Shown piece after piece: positions 23,187-36,300 of a DNA stretch of 64,000 nucleotides. Each line of letters starts with the position of its first letter. Position 1 is the stretch's first letter. Origin of the DNA: Blasia pusilla (Eukaryota > Marchantiophyta > Marchantiopsida > Blasiales); contig CM114275.1 in NCBI GenBank assembly GCA_050084515.1, positions 22,692,001-22,756,000 on the forward strand, read 5' to 3'. The notes below the pieces were generated by a model. The model was not told the DNA's origin, did no database searches, and saw only the letters and a program-made list of their open reading frames with translations. Both the position numbers and the translations under genes were made by a program.

Positions 23187-24800
23187 ACACTTCGAGAAAA
23201 CTTGAACCAAAATAATTTTACCACATGGAAGTTCGTGATGAATTCAAGACCAGGAGAGACTATGCCACCCTAAAGATCAGAGCTTGGATCGAGAGGGCGA
23301 GGCAACTAATCCATTTCATATTGATTACCATCAATGCATCTAAAATAGGTCATATTCAAGATGTAGAGCACTCACGGAAGAATGAGATGCACTACATTTC
23401 AATACAACTAAAGTATTGAAATTTCTATTAAAACTAGGAAGTTCTAATCAAAGAACAAATTCAATGAGTTTATGAAAGGATATTGTATTGTATTTGATTA
23501 CATATTTAGTATTATAACTATTTTTGTAATCAATTAATCAATATTTTACTACTTCTAAAATTTGTTGATCTCGTATTAATCACACTTCAAGGATCAAGAA
23601 AGATGTATTAGCATCCATCTTGGTTAGGTACATATTTTCAATGAAAGATGCAAGTAGGACCTGATATTTCTTCAAGTTGTTTTAAGAAATATGCATTTTT
23701 ATAATACGTATAGAGGCATAGGTATACAATATTTTTGTTGAAACTGTAAAGATGATGGATTTTTTTCTCATGAGGTTGGGTTCAAGAAAACCAAGTCTAC
23801 AAAGTTCAACAACAAGAATAATGTGGTCAATCAATAAAATTCGGTTCACAAAGGGGCTTGCAACTTTAGAAGTATAGCAAATTCATACGATCAAGATTAT
23901 CAACAAATTGGATCTTGCAATTATTATAGGATCAAACATCATTTTCCAAAGGAGTTCCTCAAGAAGCATAATGATATAAAGTCTTGAGTTCTTCCATAGT
24001 AGAGTTATACGGAGCAAAATTACAGAGGCGACCAAGTCTTGACCAGGTTGTATTATCAAAATCCATTTCTTATTGTGCATACTTTTGAACACTCCCCTTA
24101 TATGAGAATAAGCCTATATTGGTGGTATTGATTTAGATGTCAAAGGAAACATAATAATATGAAGTAGACGGTTTATGGAGTAGCGTTACTAGGATCATCT
24201 AAACCTTTTTTTGCATCATGATATCATGCATCCTAATGCAAGATAGGATAAGATCATCCTAATAATTATAATTTAAGAAAATAGGTCAAAAATAATTTTT
24301 TTTTCTTTGTGATAAAGTCGAAGAACCGTAGTAGTAGCACATTTTAGTATGTCCAATTTTCTCCATGTTCAAGTTCCACCAAAGCTCTCATGCAAGAGCA
24401 TATACAACCACCGCTATTGTATACCTTCAAGATTTTTAGATATTTTAATGGTCATTCACATTTGTTTTCTCACATATCATAATCCATAGTATAAAGTCGT
24501 AGAGTCTAAATACCAATGATGAAGAATAATAAAATAATAAAGTAGCATCAAATCAATGACTAATCATCAAGAATGATTCATCAATATGGAACCATTGCCA
24601 ACCTCAAAAATTGTTGTGATAAAAGAGGAAACACAACATTATATTACTTACTTAGACAAATTTATAGCCTATCTTCCATCCTCTGACATCAATTTTTTCG
24701 AAGATGTTCTATGTGCCCCTAGAATTATGAAAAAATATTTTTTCGTAAGACATTTGAGAACAAATAATTGTGAGATCCGATTAAACTTCTCACCCTGAAA
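23187..24800 (+). pseudogene. Decayed Ty1/copia-like retrotransposon (gag and protease traces)
   Basis: Three traces lie in the order of a copia element. At 23187 a frame reads LRENLNQNNFTTWKF, like the gag start where a Thr-Trp-Lys motif is conserved. Near 23.93 kb a zinc-knuckle spacing CX2CX4HX4C is seen as CNYYRIKHHFPKEF, with the second Cys now Tyr and the last now Phe. At 24586-24800 a frame includes FEDVLCAPRIMKKYF and HLRTNNCEIRLN, like the region after the copia protease active site. Stops and frameshifts separate the parts. I could not trace integrase or reverse transcriptase downstream. Each single match is weak; the order is the main support. Confidence 0.5.
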
Positions 24801-27800
24801 AATATATATGAGCATAGTGGTCCAAAGGTTGCAGATTCAAAGACTTCGTATAAAAGGATAAGATGTATCAACTATCAAATATTGAAGAGTCTCCCAAACT
24901 CTAATATGATGAGAGGAGTAATATCTTTCACTTTCTTTTGTACCTATTTAAAAGTTTGTTTTCCCCATCAATTAGGAAAGAAATGAAGGAAACCATTTCT
25001 AATAGAAGATAAGCACAAGTGCTTCTAGTATGGCGGAGCTTTTACATATAGATATTTGAATGTTATTTTTAAATAATTTAAGTGGAAATGAGTACTTTAT
25101 TTCCTTCATTCATGGTTTCTCCATAAAGATTTGGGAATATTTCGTGAAAGCAAAGTCATCAATATTTCAAATGATCAAAGATGTCATGGATCTTGGTGAG
25201 AATAAATTGTAATATTACATTTTAAGATTGAGATTACATTGAGAAGGCAAGTTTATCTCTCACAAGTGTGATATCTTCCTATGACAACAAGACATTAGAA
25301 GAATAGCTACTTATTCTTATATGCATAAACATGATGTAATAACAGTGAGGAAGAATCGGTACATCGCAAAAACAATGAGATCTTTGTTGGCTATAAAGAA
25401 TATTCCTAAGGTATATTAGGTATAAGAAGTTTCATGCATGGTGTATATGATAAATCCAATATCTATATTGATAGTGTATGTGAAAATATCAAAATAGTTA
25501 TTTATATCCAAAAGCTTAGACTTTCAATCCATAAGATATCTGGTTGTATGTGGTTTGTTTATACTCAAAGTAAAACTTGCAATAACTTAAATAAATGGCA
25601 CAAAGCTGAAACTTTTCGGGTTATGCAATAGATTCTAAGGGTTAAAGATCTTATAATCCTGCAACTAGTAGAGATAGGATGTTTGGTGAAATTAAGTTGT
25701 GGTACGAGAAATCATGTTCGGTTGAGATTGTTATGAAATCTTTTAGGACAATTCAAAATCTAGAAAGGGCTTCAAAGTCTTTGTCTTTCCATTATCTTAC
25801 CAGTATGGTTCAAAAAAGATTGCATATGTAAAAAGTTGCAAATGACCTCCATCTTCATTAGTGATAAAGGAGTCATGTTTACAAATCCAAAACACTCTAA
25901 CTATAAATTTATACATACAAAAAGTTAAGTTTGTTGGATTAAAGGTCTTAAAAACTCCAACTAATCATTTTTATATGTAATTGTCTTGTAATGCCAATAA
26001 TTTATCCCACCTAAATTCCCATGAATTTTTTTAAAAATTTTTTCCCATTATGTCCTTTTGAATTGAATTGAGTGAAATCTATAGCCTCTCACCTCTAACT
26101 TAAACACTTAATATATCAATTCTAAGACGATAATTTTGAAGAAGATGAAACTAAGAAACGAGTTAGGCATTAATAGATGATACTCTTGGTTTTCCCTTGC
26201 AAATAACTTACACTTTAGAGTCATAATGTTATAAGAAACCGTTCTTAATTTTTTATTATGTGATAGTACAAATACAACTTTGATGATACCATCATATCAT
26301 ACTATTACTAATATTAGTGTTGTTGTACGTGCTTATGAAAGTCGATGAATTAGTTGATATCCTATGATGGGTTGCACAAGAAAATGTTCATTTGTCTTGT
26401 TTGCCAAGATTCCGTAAGAGTTAGTCATGTACGCAATGGTCTTGCTCTCTTGAAAGGTCCTACTAATAACATTCTACCTATGGATATGTCTTATGTCCAT
26501 CTTGAATTATTTTAGAAACTTAGATGTATTCCTCGACACCATATTCCCAATATGCATTTAATATTAATCACTATTAAGTATCATAAATTACTAGTACTTT
26601 GATGCTTGAACAAATGCATTCCGGCATAATACGAGAAAGAGGTAGGGATGGGGAAATATCATCGTATAGATAAGATATAAAGTATAGGAAAAGTAGGTGG
26701 ATTGTTTTTTGATGTAATGCAAATATTCATGGTGATAATTTGCTTTTAAATTTTGGTATTGATTAATGTTTGATGCATATTTGAGGAGGAAATACGTCCT
26801 TAAAGAACTTTTTAACAAATGTTTATGGAGGGTTTTTGGAAGGGAACTTTCCAATTACACATTTCTAGCACATATTAGAGAAAATTTTAATGGCCTCATG
26901 AAATGAAATACTTACATTTTGAAGCCTCTTATTACTTGTTTCTCCCTCGTGATTTAATATGAGAGAACTAATTTGTCCTTTATGTCCTATATAATTTGAA
27001 ATTTATAATAATGAACATGCTATTACACATCCCATAGTATAGTTGTAAATCTTCACAATCTTCCTACATGCACCTCACTATATCGTTACATACTTGACAA
27101 AATATAAAATTGATTACTCACATGGGCAATTTTGAATAACTAGAGACCGTAATGTAAAATTTTAAAATAAGCTTGCCATCTTATAGAACTAGTGAGATTT
27201 TAGGCGACGGGAGGCTTGAATTTACTTAACTCTCACTACGATGATTTGGGGATGGGAATTGAATCAATAGGGACTCAAATATTTTTCAAAATAAGAGGGA
27301 TAAGTATGTTTTTATAATATGCATTCTATATGGATGTACGCTACTCACTTACTTTTATAAGTGAGTATATCTTTCATTTGAGTCTTATTTCCCATCCCCA
27401 TTATTAATCCCACATGGTTTTTAGTTTCTTGCATAGTAGAAACATATGGTCTTATTAAGAAATTATAAATTGTGTCCATGGTACCAACCGGATTTCTTTT
27501 TTACAAGTAGTGTATTCATGTAGTTATATTCAAATTTGAAAATTTAGGGCAACAAAAAACACATGTTGGAACTATTTGAATCACGAAAAGGGATGGATAT
27601 AGTTTAGAGGTATGGAGGAAAATCTATATGAAAATGTAACAGCATAAGAAAACAGAAAAATCCAATTTGAGTTTAAAAATTGGAGACATTTAATTCCAAA
27701 AAGGAAAAAAATCTAAGATTTTGTCATTAATAGATTTGGCTAAAGTTTTTAGAAATTAGATTGGAATAGAATATGGTTTTCCATTTCTTGAAAAAATATA

Positions 27801-30520
27801 TCTTGGCCCATAAATGATGATCTAAGTATTTTTATAGATCAAATTCCGATGATTTGCTTGAAGGATTTTTAAAAAATTTTGAATTAGATCTAATCCATTG
27901 TCATGTCTAGGAAAACACTAAGATGAAAATATATTTTGGGCATATTTTCATGTTTTAGAGTTCAACATAAGAAGAGTCGATAAAAATATGCGGATAAATA
28001 TTTGTATGGTTACGTTTTAAAAAACACTACTAAGTTTATGGTGGTTGAAAAAAAACAGAGAAACGTTTATATTTAAATTCTCAATTATAGTAAGAAAATC
28101 AATGATAGTGGGATTTTTTAGTTTTAATCAAAGGAAATTGATGTTGGAACTTCCCTCACATGGACAACAAAAATAGCAGTTGGCAATCTTGAAGATGCCT
28201 CTACTTTGGAAGGCATATTTTGAAATGAATATAGATATTATAATCAATTGTACTAGTATAAAACTTGTGCGATGCACGGGAGTGAAGGACTAATGATGCT
28301 GCACACAAAATCAAATTTTTGTTCTCATTGCATATAGTAGGTAAAACATATTCATAGGGAAAAACACATATTAATATTATACATAATTGATATGACTAAA
28401 ATATATTATATTTTAACTTTAAGAATTGGATTTTGAATGAGTTGGGCTTTATGGTATAAGTTCCCCCCTTCTTGATCCTCCATTATTCCAAGGATTTCTA
28501 TTTTTATTTTTTTTCCAAAAGAGGGAGAGAGGATTTATTTGTTCCCAAAATAAGAAAACAAGTGGAACATATGGAAAGCAAGAATCGTAACATGAGAAGA
28601 GAGGATGCATTCTTACATGCTGACTACATTAGAGAAGGGAAAGTTGGGGAAAGGAAATGATAAAAAAAATTAATTGAGAAGGAGGGGATTTTGTCTCCTA
28701 AACGAGGACAAGAAAATGGGGTTAGGTAATTATTTTTAAATTATGTTGTAAGGAATTTTATTTTCCATAGTCAATATAAGACAAATTATTTAATATTCAA
28801 ATTTTAAGTGGGAAAAAAAACAAGAGGGAGAGGGCATGGAAGAAGTGATTGATGTATTTTTCCAAACGGAAGAAGGGAAGAAGATTTAAAAAGTGAGAGG
28901 AGGTTCCAAAAAGAGTCTTGCCGCCTCCTTTCAAGTTAGGGAAAATATAGATATGTAGAAGTCCTTGGGGATAAAAGTCTCAATCACGATTTCAGAAGAT
29001 AAGTAAATTTGAATCAAACGACAACAGCCGAGAGAGTGAAAGTATTCAACATATAAAGATGGGGAGTTCAAGGTCTAGCCAATTTGACAAGAGTATTCCG
29101 CCATTTGAAGCGATTAGTGATACCAAGTAAAGAACATACAAGGAAACCAAGATGGGCTCGAGATAGAAAAGGAGTGATATTGAAGATTATGGATAATCTA
29201 AGAATAAGGTAGAATGTAGACTTTTGCAAACTATTGAGAGTAGTAGAGATAAGTTGTCAAAGAAAGAATGAGGTCCCCAATATAATCGAGTATCTCTAAT
29301 CCATTACTGTACTTTTTGAAGGGTTGGCAATAGACAATATGAGAGGAGAGGAGGGTAAAAAGATTGGATAGAGAGAGTTAGGGAAAAACCCTCTTTATGT
29401 CTCTAAGGATATACTTACGAAGCCAGTAGAGAATAATAATAAGGTGGATGATGTGAGAAAGGGAAGGGACAAAGATGGAGAGTATTACATCATAATTGAT
29501 CAATCATTAGAGTAATACATTGTTGATCATATAGGAGATTATATGTCTGATTGTAACTCTTGCATGAGTGGTTGCATGAAGTTGGAACTAGCGTCGTTGC
29601 GTCAAGATGTAGCTTCTAAACAACTTATCTCCATTTTTTGAAATTAAGTAACCAAGTTACTCGATTAATGGTAATTTGGTAACGTGTTTACCCATGTTAC
29701 AATATTTCCTCATGGAAATAAGTGGATGTGGATTGATGAGAATTTGTATTATATAGATTGAAGTTAGCCATATGAGTTAGTGTTATTTTTATCTTGTGTG
29801 GAAAAATATAACAAAATTATGGTGAAAAATATATTTTTTGCAAGAGGGAAGTCAGAATTCTTTGTTAAGAGCCCCCATGTAGGCGATGTCATTAGTATGA
29901 GATCAATTTACTTTGTAAAGGAAAAAACCATGCACCTACATGGCGAGTGGCAAGGTCTTTTTTTTGGACCCTCAGATGAATTTGTGACATTTTTTTAAAA
30001 AAAAAAACTCTCCCTATACTAAAACTTTCAAGATGAAAAATACATTAGGAGAAACATCTCAAATAAGCTATAAAAGAAAGAAAAGTAGGTCATCAGAGTG
30101 AAAATGAAGGAAATTATCTCTCCAAGATAATTGCGAATTTTTCAATTAAAGATGCAATGTGTCTTGCCAAGTCATTGGTATCAAATTATCAATGGCATGG
30201 TGCTCCCACAACCACTAGGAAGAAAGGATTTTTTTCATTGCAACTAAAGAGATTAAAGCATACTTAATGCTTGTTTGAGAATATTGTATTGGCCAATTTC
30301 CAAGTCTCCATCACGGACTTGATGGTGTTGGACGAATACAAAGAAATTAAAAGAAGGTATTTATTTGACAATTTAAGTTATAATCGATCTTTTATTTCAT
30401 ACCTTGATAAGCTAGATAAAGGCCTTTTGGTTAAAATTGCATGGAAAAATCAATAATACCATCATTGCTACAAGGGTTGGGCTCCATATCACTCACATGC
30501 CCTATCGTCATAGGGTTAGT
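24801..30520. other. A+T-rich DNA, probably old transposon debris
   Basis: No gene could be supported. An imperfect foldback joins about 27245 (GGGGATGGGAATTG) with 27405 (TTCCCATCCCC). The frame at 29780-29998 is 72 codons long and unrecognised. Parts near 25.8-26.5 kb may continue the copia relic, but I cannot show it. Confidence 0.4.
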
Positions 30521-30529
30521 CCTCTAATT

Positions 30530-31540
30530 CACTTAGCTTCATCTTGAAGCACTCTTGATCTTGAGCTTTGCAAGCGAAAGACTTAAAGTGAGTCCCAAAG
30601 ATTCAACCAATTGCATGGTCCATATAGAAAACTGCTAAACAAGCAAAATTGATGAGATATGACTTTCACACTTAAACGGCGCCATGGAGAACAAACTTCT
30701 GCAGTAAGAGAATGAGTGGAGGTTAGTCCGTTTCTCAATTATATAGGTTATGTACAAGAAACCCTAATCCTAATGATAACCATAGTCTCGAATTAAACTA
30801 ACTATGATTAAATAACCATAGTTAAGATAATTGTGCTTAACTAACTAACCAAGATTAAGCTTCCCTACATTGTGCGACTACCAAAAGTAGCAGTTCAGTT
30901 ATCCGATAAGCATGACAATAACTCTATCTTCAATAGTCCGTAGATAGTCAAAAAGATTTAAAGCACGAGTTTGGGTTGAGTCTCCCTGAGTGCATAACGT
31001 CTCCCTAGGAAGCCTCAACCAATCTTCCTAAGTTGGCAACCTAACCCAGAGTGTGTTGATTAATTTCTCTAGATACATCCCTTAGCTCAAACCTAAAACA
31101 ACGTCAAACAAGCATCACGATTAGTTCGTGGTTCAAGGGCTTGAGTGGATAGAGAGGGAGAGTTTCCCTATAGGTACTTTTGGGGTTGTTCGAGGGAACC
31201 CCACCTTCCCTATTGTCCCCCTTGGGCCCTTTCTTTTGGTTCTCGACCCAAACATGGTTCGCGATCCGCGGACTAGTGTTTGACTAGGCATCCATCAAGA
31301 TGGCTTAGCATAGGCTTCTTGAAGCTTATGCCACTCTCGGTTCTCCAAACACGTCTTGGAGCTTGGACCCATGTTTCATGAGGTAGCGCCCATTTTGACT
31401 TCTCGTTTGGAGTCTCGTGGTTATCTTGCCACCCTTTGTGTTTTGTGACCAATCTCATGGCGTCTCCACCACCTTGGCTACTCAAGTGGTCCTTGATTGT
31501 TGCACTTGCTTTGGCCCTTGGCTCCAAGGTCTCAAATCTT
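30530..31540 (-). repeat. Dispersed repeat R1, copy b
   Basis: Reverse-complement partner of 2240-2900. About 330 bp (roughly 30.63-30.96 kb) have no counterpart in copy a, so this copy carries an insertion or copy a a deletion. The - strand frame at 31273-31527 (84 codons) is the better-preserved version of the short frame in copy a. It has no recognised domain. Confidence 0.75.
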
Positions 31541-32230
31541 GATTGCTTGAGTAACGATGCCCCTTTCTCACCTAAGTCTAGTCACGAGACATGTGCGCGT
31601 CTTGCCTAGAGTTAATCCCACGGTTGGTTCAATTGTTCTTCCTAGTCTCATGTCTAGCTAGTATATGTTGCAAATTTGGTGGGTCACACCAAGGTCTTTC
31701 CTCCTCGGACCCACGATCATGACTCGCCTCTTCGTGCCCTATAGTGTGGGTGTCATAGACTTAGCTATTCGTGACGCCTATCATATGTATCTGTCTTTGG
31801 GATTGAGAGAGATTATGCATGTGCAATATGTTATGAGGATGCATGATGGCCATCACATAAGAATGGGCGGTATGTTATACAACTTCGCGATGCTAATCAA
31901 TGACCATTCTTATCGAAAAGCTTGTTATGTGATTAATTTGAAAGATATGCAATATTATCCCTTATTCTTAGATAGGTGTTGGTTGTTGTTTGTAAGGGTG
32001 TGAATGGATTGGATAGATAATTCCAATCATATTTTGAGTCTAAAGGAGAATATTTCAATTTTCACTCTTATTCAGAAAAAAAGAAGAAGATATTGGCTCC
32101 TAATCTATAACAACAAATTGAGTGGGTAGTTTGGAACCTAACATGATTAATTAATTACCTAGTTAGGAGGAGAAACAATACTTGGATGGTCTATTAAAAA
32201 TCTCGACTCCAACTTCTACCTCTTACCTTG
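31541..32230. other. Unassigned DNA before gypsy copy 2
   Basis: A 112-codon frame (31665-32003) on the + strand shows no recognisable domain. It could belong to the flank of gypsy copy 2, but it has no match in copy 3. Confidence 0.35.
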
Positions 32231-32252
32231 ACCGGGTGAGGATCTCGCCAGT

Positions 32253-32834
32253 ATGGGCTTTATGTGTAGTGTAGCCCAGGTAAAGGTATCTGCAGTGGTG
32301 ACTCAGGGTGTTGTGAGAGGCACCGAGGCACCGAGAGGTGGAGTTGAGATTGACCCACCAAAGGGGACCGATCGGCGGCAAGCCAGGGTTCCACAGTCAT
32401 TCACATTATCGGAGGCACTACACACACCATCGATGGTGCCTCGACGACCAACGGTCCCTACAGATCAGACACCTACGTCGACGTCACGAGGAGTTGGACT
32501 GACAACTTCTATGCCGGCTCGAGTGGAGTCAATGTCTACCATAGTGTTGGAGGTGGCCACCAGAGTGAGTCAGACTCCACTATTTTCTGCCATAGAGTTG
32601 GCGACGTTGGGAGTTGCACCAGCTGAGGTGTTCAGGCTGGCCGCCAAGTTGTGTGAGCTTGGAGAGATGACTACTTCTTGTTCAGAGGTAGTTGAGGAGG
32701 TGGTGGACTTGCCCTCAGAGCCGGTGCTCGGGACGTTCCCCAGAGAATCATGGCATGCGGCGGCGGAAAAGTTGGTAGATATGCCACCTCGACCGACCAT
32801 AGAGCGAGCAGTGGTGACACCTGGCGTAGTGTAA
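32253..32834 (+). pseudogene. Gag tail/linker of gypsy copy 2
   Basis: A 193-codon frame without early stops. Its second half (AEVFRLAAKLCELGE and the acidic stretch after it) matches copy 3 at 62.05-62.32 kb (ARVFRLAAMLCELGV). It lies between the gag zinc knuckles, seen only in copy 3, and the protease. The first half is rich in Thr, Pro and Arg and looks like a disordered linker. No catalytic role is evident. Confidence 0.65.
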
Positions 32835-32889
32835 CTGGATAACCGAGCTAGAGTATTTTGCTTGGTTAGTTCCGACGGGGACAATATAC

Positions 32890-33240
32890 CACCCGCAGCG
32901 CGTCCTACTTGATTCGGGAGTGCAACCCTTGATGTTAGGGAAGGCGGCGTGTTTAGCGTTGGGGTTACGGAAGGTCGACATTGAGCCTTGTCCCTTCCAA
33001 ATACAGACCTCGATTGGGGGCGTGTCACCCACGCAGTATATAAATCGACAGGAGATAGTTGTCAGAGTCCAGCCAGAGCATGAGATGGATAGTGTTATGG
33101 TGCGCACACGTGCGATTACGACACAAGCTGAGTCGTACGATGTGTTGGTGGGGAGTACACTGTTATATCCCCTAGGATTCATCCTTGACTTATGGGAGGA
33201 GACCGTTGCTTATCGGCTATGGTGGCGGTCAGGTGACGGC
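32890..33240 (+). pseudogene. Retropepsin-like aspartic protease of gypsy copy 2
   Basis: The active-site motif LLDSGVQP begins at about 32905, with the catalytic Asp codon at 32911. It is followed by LMLGKAACLALGL, as in retroviral-type pepsins where a hydrophobic-Gly segment packs behind the active site. The later YDVLVGSTLLYPLGF resembles the conserved end of Ty3 proteases (the D-x-L-G type strand). The domain runs in frame into the methyltransferase. It would cleave the Gag-Pol polyprotein. The start of the open frame at 32920 is only the first possible start codon; the real frame enters from upstream. Confidence 0.8.
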
Positions 33241-33459
33241 CGGATGAGTCAGTTACCCATGCAATTTGCGGGACAAGGTGGTCGATCACGAGGCGAGTTT
33301 GTGACCACGTTGGCGGCTTTCACAGATAGTGTTAGCTGGCCAAGAGAGTTGTTGGAGGGGAATGCACATGCGGAGGATGTCCTAGTAGCAGATAGTCCCA
33401 CAGAGAGACATGCCATGGCGGGTGTCTCTTCCCATGTTGGCGAGACCTCTTCACCATTG

Positions 33460-34481
33460 TGGGGTACGCCTCGAGAGCTACAGAGGAGTGCCGACGACCT
33501 CGTGAGGCAGGCGTGGAGTCATGCTTTTACCCCGGAGCAGCAAGAGTCACGTGGCGATTGGGCTCTTGGAATGGAGACGTTGACCCCATTGGATACCACA
33601 CCCGTTGTGTGGCAGTGCCCAGAGGAGGATGTTAGGGTGTTAGATCTCTTTGGAGGGATTAGCACCGGATTGGCTGCAGTATTGCGGGAGGGCATACGGG
33701 TCCATCAGTACCTTTATGTGGAGAGAGATAAGACCGCACGGCGAGTATCATTACGTCACGTGGCGAGATTGGTCCAGAGGTATCCTGAGTTGTTTCCGGT
33801 ATCTGCAGTACGGGGATATCAGTATACACTACCCGCCGACATCTCTTTGGTGGGGGCGCAGGATTGCTGATTGTTGGATGGCCATGTTAGGGTCATTCAT
33901 CAGCTGGCCGAGGATTTGGATTGTAGGATCCGAGGTCAGGGATGTTTTGGGTGATGCTGCGAGTAGTATGACACTTGCAAGAGAGTCAGATATGTTCTCC
34001 AACATATATCTTGGAGAACGTGCCGTTGTTGGGAGACACTCGTGCACGTGTGATAACGAGTGTGTATCAGGTAAGGTTCTGGTTGGGACCTGCTGTGTTA
34101 TTAGATGCGGCGAGAGTTTGATCACGTGCCCATCGTCCATGACTATGGTGGACGAACCTGATACCATCAAAGGTACTGAATCAAGCATACGATGGAGTCC
34201 AGAGAGCACCACATCTCATAGTGGATGCTATTTTGGGCTCAAGGCGTCGATCTCAGGTGGTGACACGGGATGATAGACCACCGTTGGCCATGGCCAATAG
34301 GGTGGGGGAGTTGAGGGCAGCCTTACCTACGTTGGTGAGCTTCCCAGCATCCCATGCCTTTCGTCAAGGAGGGCCAGGCATGATTTGGGATGAGGTGACC
34401 GGAGCATTGGAGGAGCCTACAGCTCATGAGCGCGAGCGCGCCATGGGGTTGCTACCAGTACAACGAGGATGCCAGGGATGA
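33460..34481 (+). pseudogene. DNMT3-like C5-cytosine methyltransferase domain of gypsy copy 2
   Basis: Motif I, VLDLFGGISTG, starts near 33637, followed by a motif II-like YVERD. About 24 bp are lost near 33860, between motifs III and IV. After this, a second frame carries catalytic motif IV as GWPC-stop-G (Cys codon 33885, CAG now TAG at 33888) and motif VI as YILENV (ENV at 34014-34022). It then has a motif VIII-like SRAHRPRLWWTNL and a C-terminal ERERAMG. Motifs run I, IV, VI, VIII, so this is not the permuted DRM type. DISLVGAQD and the WGPIDLVI seen in copy 3 resemble DNMT3. The role would be methylation of cytosine C5 in DNA. The deletion and stops show this copy is inactive. Confidence 0.87.
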
Positions 34482-34855
34482 TTGAGGCATCCCGGAGACA
34501 GGTGTTGGGGTAGGAAATGGACCTCAACTGTCTCACATGGATAGTCAGCCTAGGTATGGCTGAGCAGAGACGGATGCGAGTATCATCCATGCCGTCACGT
34601 CCACGAGTTGGACCATTGCCTACAGGGTCTGTACAGGCATTGGCTGGGGGCAAGACGAGGAGAGATAGGCACCCATGGACTTCTTGGAACGTCGTTTGAG
34701 CAGAGAGTGCAAAGGCGGCTAGAATAGCACATATACATTTTTCGGATGTGGAGCATAGTGTAGGAGGTCAAAGTGGAGTGGTTGTTGTGGAGGTGGCTAG
34801 GGTTGCTACATAGCAACCAAAATCGGAGGTTAAGTCCTCTCCAAGTGAGGTCACG

Positions 34856-35731
34856 ATGGAGACTTGGGAGCCTGTGATAGGTCTCAAGTTGATAGGAGGA
34901 GAGCGACGGCGAGTTCATAGGTTTCTGAGAGGGCATGTCAGTTGTTTTTCCTTCAGTATGAAAGACTTGGGTACGCTGAAGGGTCCCGGGATACAGATTG
35001 AGTTGGCTAGTGATATGCCGATCATTCGTCGACCCTACAGGTATTCTGATATGGAGCAAGCCTTGATTCAGAGCAAGAGTCAGGACTTGTTGGAGGTAGG
35101 ACTTGTGGAGTTATCACATAGGGAGTATGAATCTGCCATAGTCATACCGACGAAGAAGGATATGTATGGCAATTGGACGGATAGGCGGATGTGTGGAGAT
35201 TACCGTCCTATCAACCGACAGATGAGGTCAGATCGGTACGCCATGCCTACTCCTAAGGAGATCTTTGATGCGGTAGGGCATGCAAAGACCTTCAGTACTT
35301 TAGATCTCCGTGCTGGCTAATCATCTGCTTCCTATCAGGTTGGAGGACAGGGAGAAGACAACATTCTGGGGGATAGATCGGTTCAAGAGAGATTGCTTGT
35401 ATCACTGGCGGTTCTTACCATTTGGGTTGAAGGACGCGCTGCAGAGTTTCAGAGAGTGATGGATAGGATTCTAGCTGGCTTGGATTTTGTACGATGTTAC
35501 ATAGATGATATTCTTATCTTCAATTCCACGATTGAGGAGCATGAGCGACACTTGGAGGAGGTGTTTCGGCTATTGCAGTTACATGGACTGAAGTTGCATC
35601 CAGGCAAGTGCAGATTCTTTCAGGAGCAAATTGAGTACTTGGGACACACCATATACCCGAGTGGGTTAGGCGTTCAACAGAAAAAGGTAGAGGCTATTGC
35701 GCAGATTCCACGCCCTACAGATGTGAGTTGA
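34856..35731 (+). pseudogene. Reverse transcriptase of gypsy copy 2
   Basis: The frame 34856-35320 carries the N-terminal fingers and palm (MCGDYRPINRQ, STLDLRAG). A frameshift follows at about 35,315, where the next frame reads LPIRLEDREKTTFWG and PFGLKDALQSF. A second shift of one base near 35430 leads into the frame 35393-35731. That frame has the catalytic box YIDD at 35498-35509, then LKLHPGKCRFF and IEYLGHTI. These are standard Ty3/gypsy reverse transcriptase motifs. The enzyme copies element RNA into DNA. Two frameshifts disable it. Confidence 0.92.
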
Positions 35732-36300
35732 GTCCGAGTATTTCTTGGACTGGCGAACTTCTATCGACGGTATGTCAAGGGTTTTAGTGCGATCGCAAAG
35801 TCTTTGGCCTTGTTGACAAGACTTGATCAGGTTTGGTTGTGGGGAGATGATTAGGAGCGAGCATTTTAGGAGCTCAAGGACAGGTTGACGTCCTCACCCA
35901 TTTTACACAGACCGGTTAGGGGTCGCCCATTCTAGTTACATACGGATTGGAGCATGTTGGGTCTGGGAGCAATGCTTACTCAGAGGGATGATGAGGAGAG
36001 GGAATTCGTTGTGGCTTACGTGAGCCGATTGAACAACATTGCAGAGGCAAAGTACAACTCCTACGAGGGAGAGTGATTGGCTGTAGTGAGGGCTGTGGCA
36101 CATTTCAGGTGCTATTTATTCGGCAACCCTTTCACACTTATCACTGATCATCAGCCGTTGAGGTGGTTGATGGAGTTCGACAAGCTTACAAGAAAGCTTG
36201 CCGGGTGGGCTCTATTACTACAGGAGTATGAGTTTGAGGTGGTTCATAGGCCAGGTCGGCTGAACCAGGATGCGGATGGGTTGAGTCGTAACCCATGTTC
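35732..36300 (+). pseudogene. RNase H domain of gypsy copy 2
   Basis: After a stop at 35729 the frame continues with VFLGLANFYRRYVKGFS (connection) and LHTDWSMLGLGAMLTQ, the first catalytic Asp region. It goes on to VAYVSRLNNIAEAKYNSYEGE and ITDHQPLRWLM. It ends with VVHRPGRLNQDADGLSR. At least four stop codons replace Trp- or Gln-like codons. The domain degrades the RNA strand of the RNA-DNA hybrid. Confidence 0.9.

Noticed and set aside
32570-33182. Open frames of 144 and 152 codons on the - strand
   Set aside because: They are antisense shadows of the gag linker and protease, which align with the other copies on the + strand.
33460-34481. Methyltransferase as a plant DRM-type enzyme
   Set aside because: DRM enzymes have permuted motifs (VI-X before I-V). 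Here motif I comes before IV, VI and VIII, so an unpermuted DNMT3-like type fits better.
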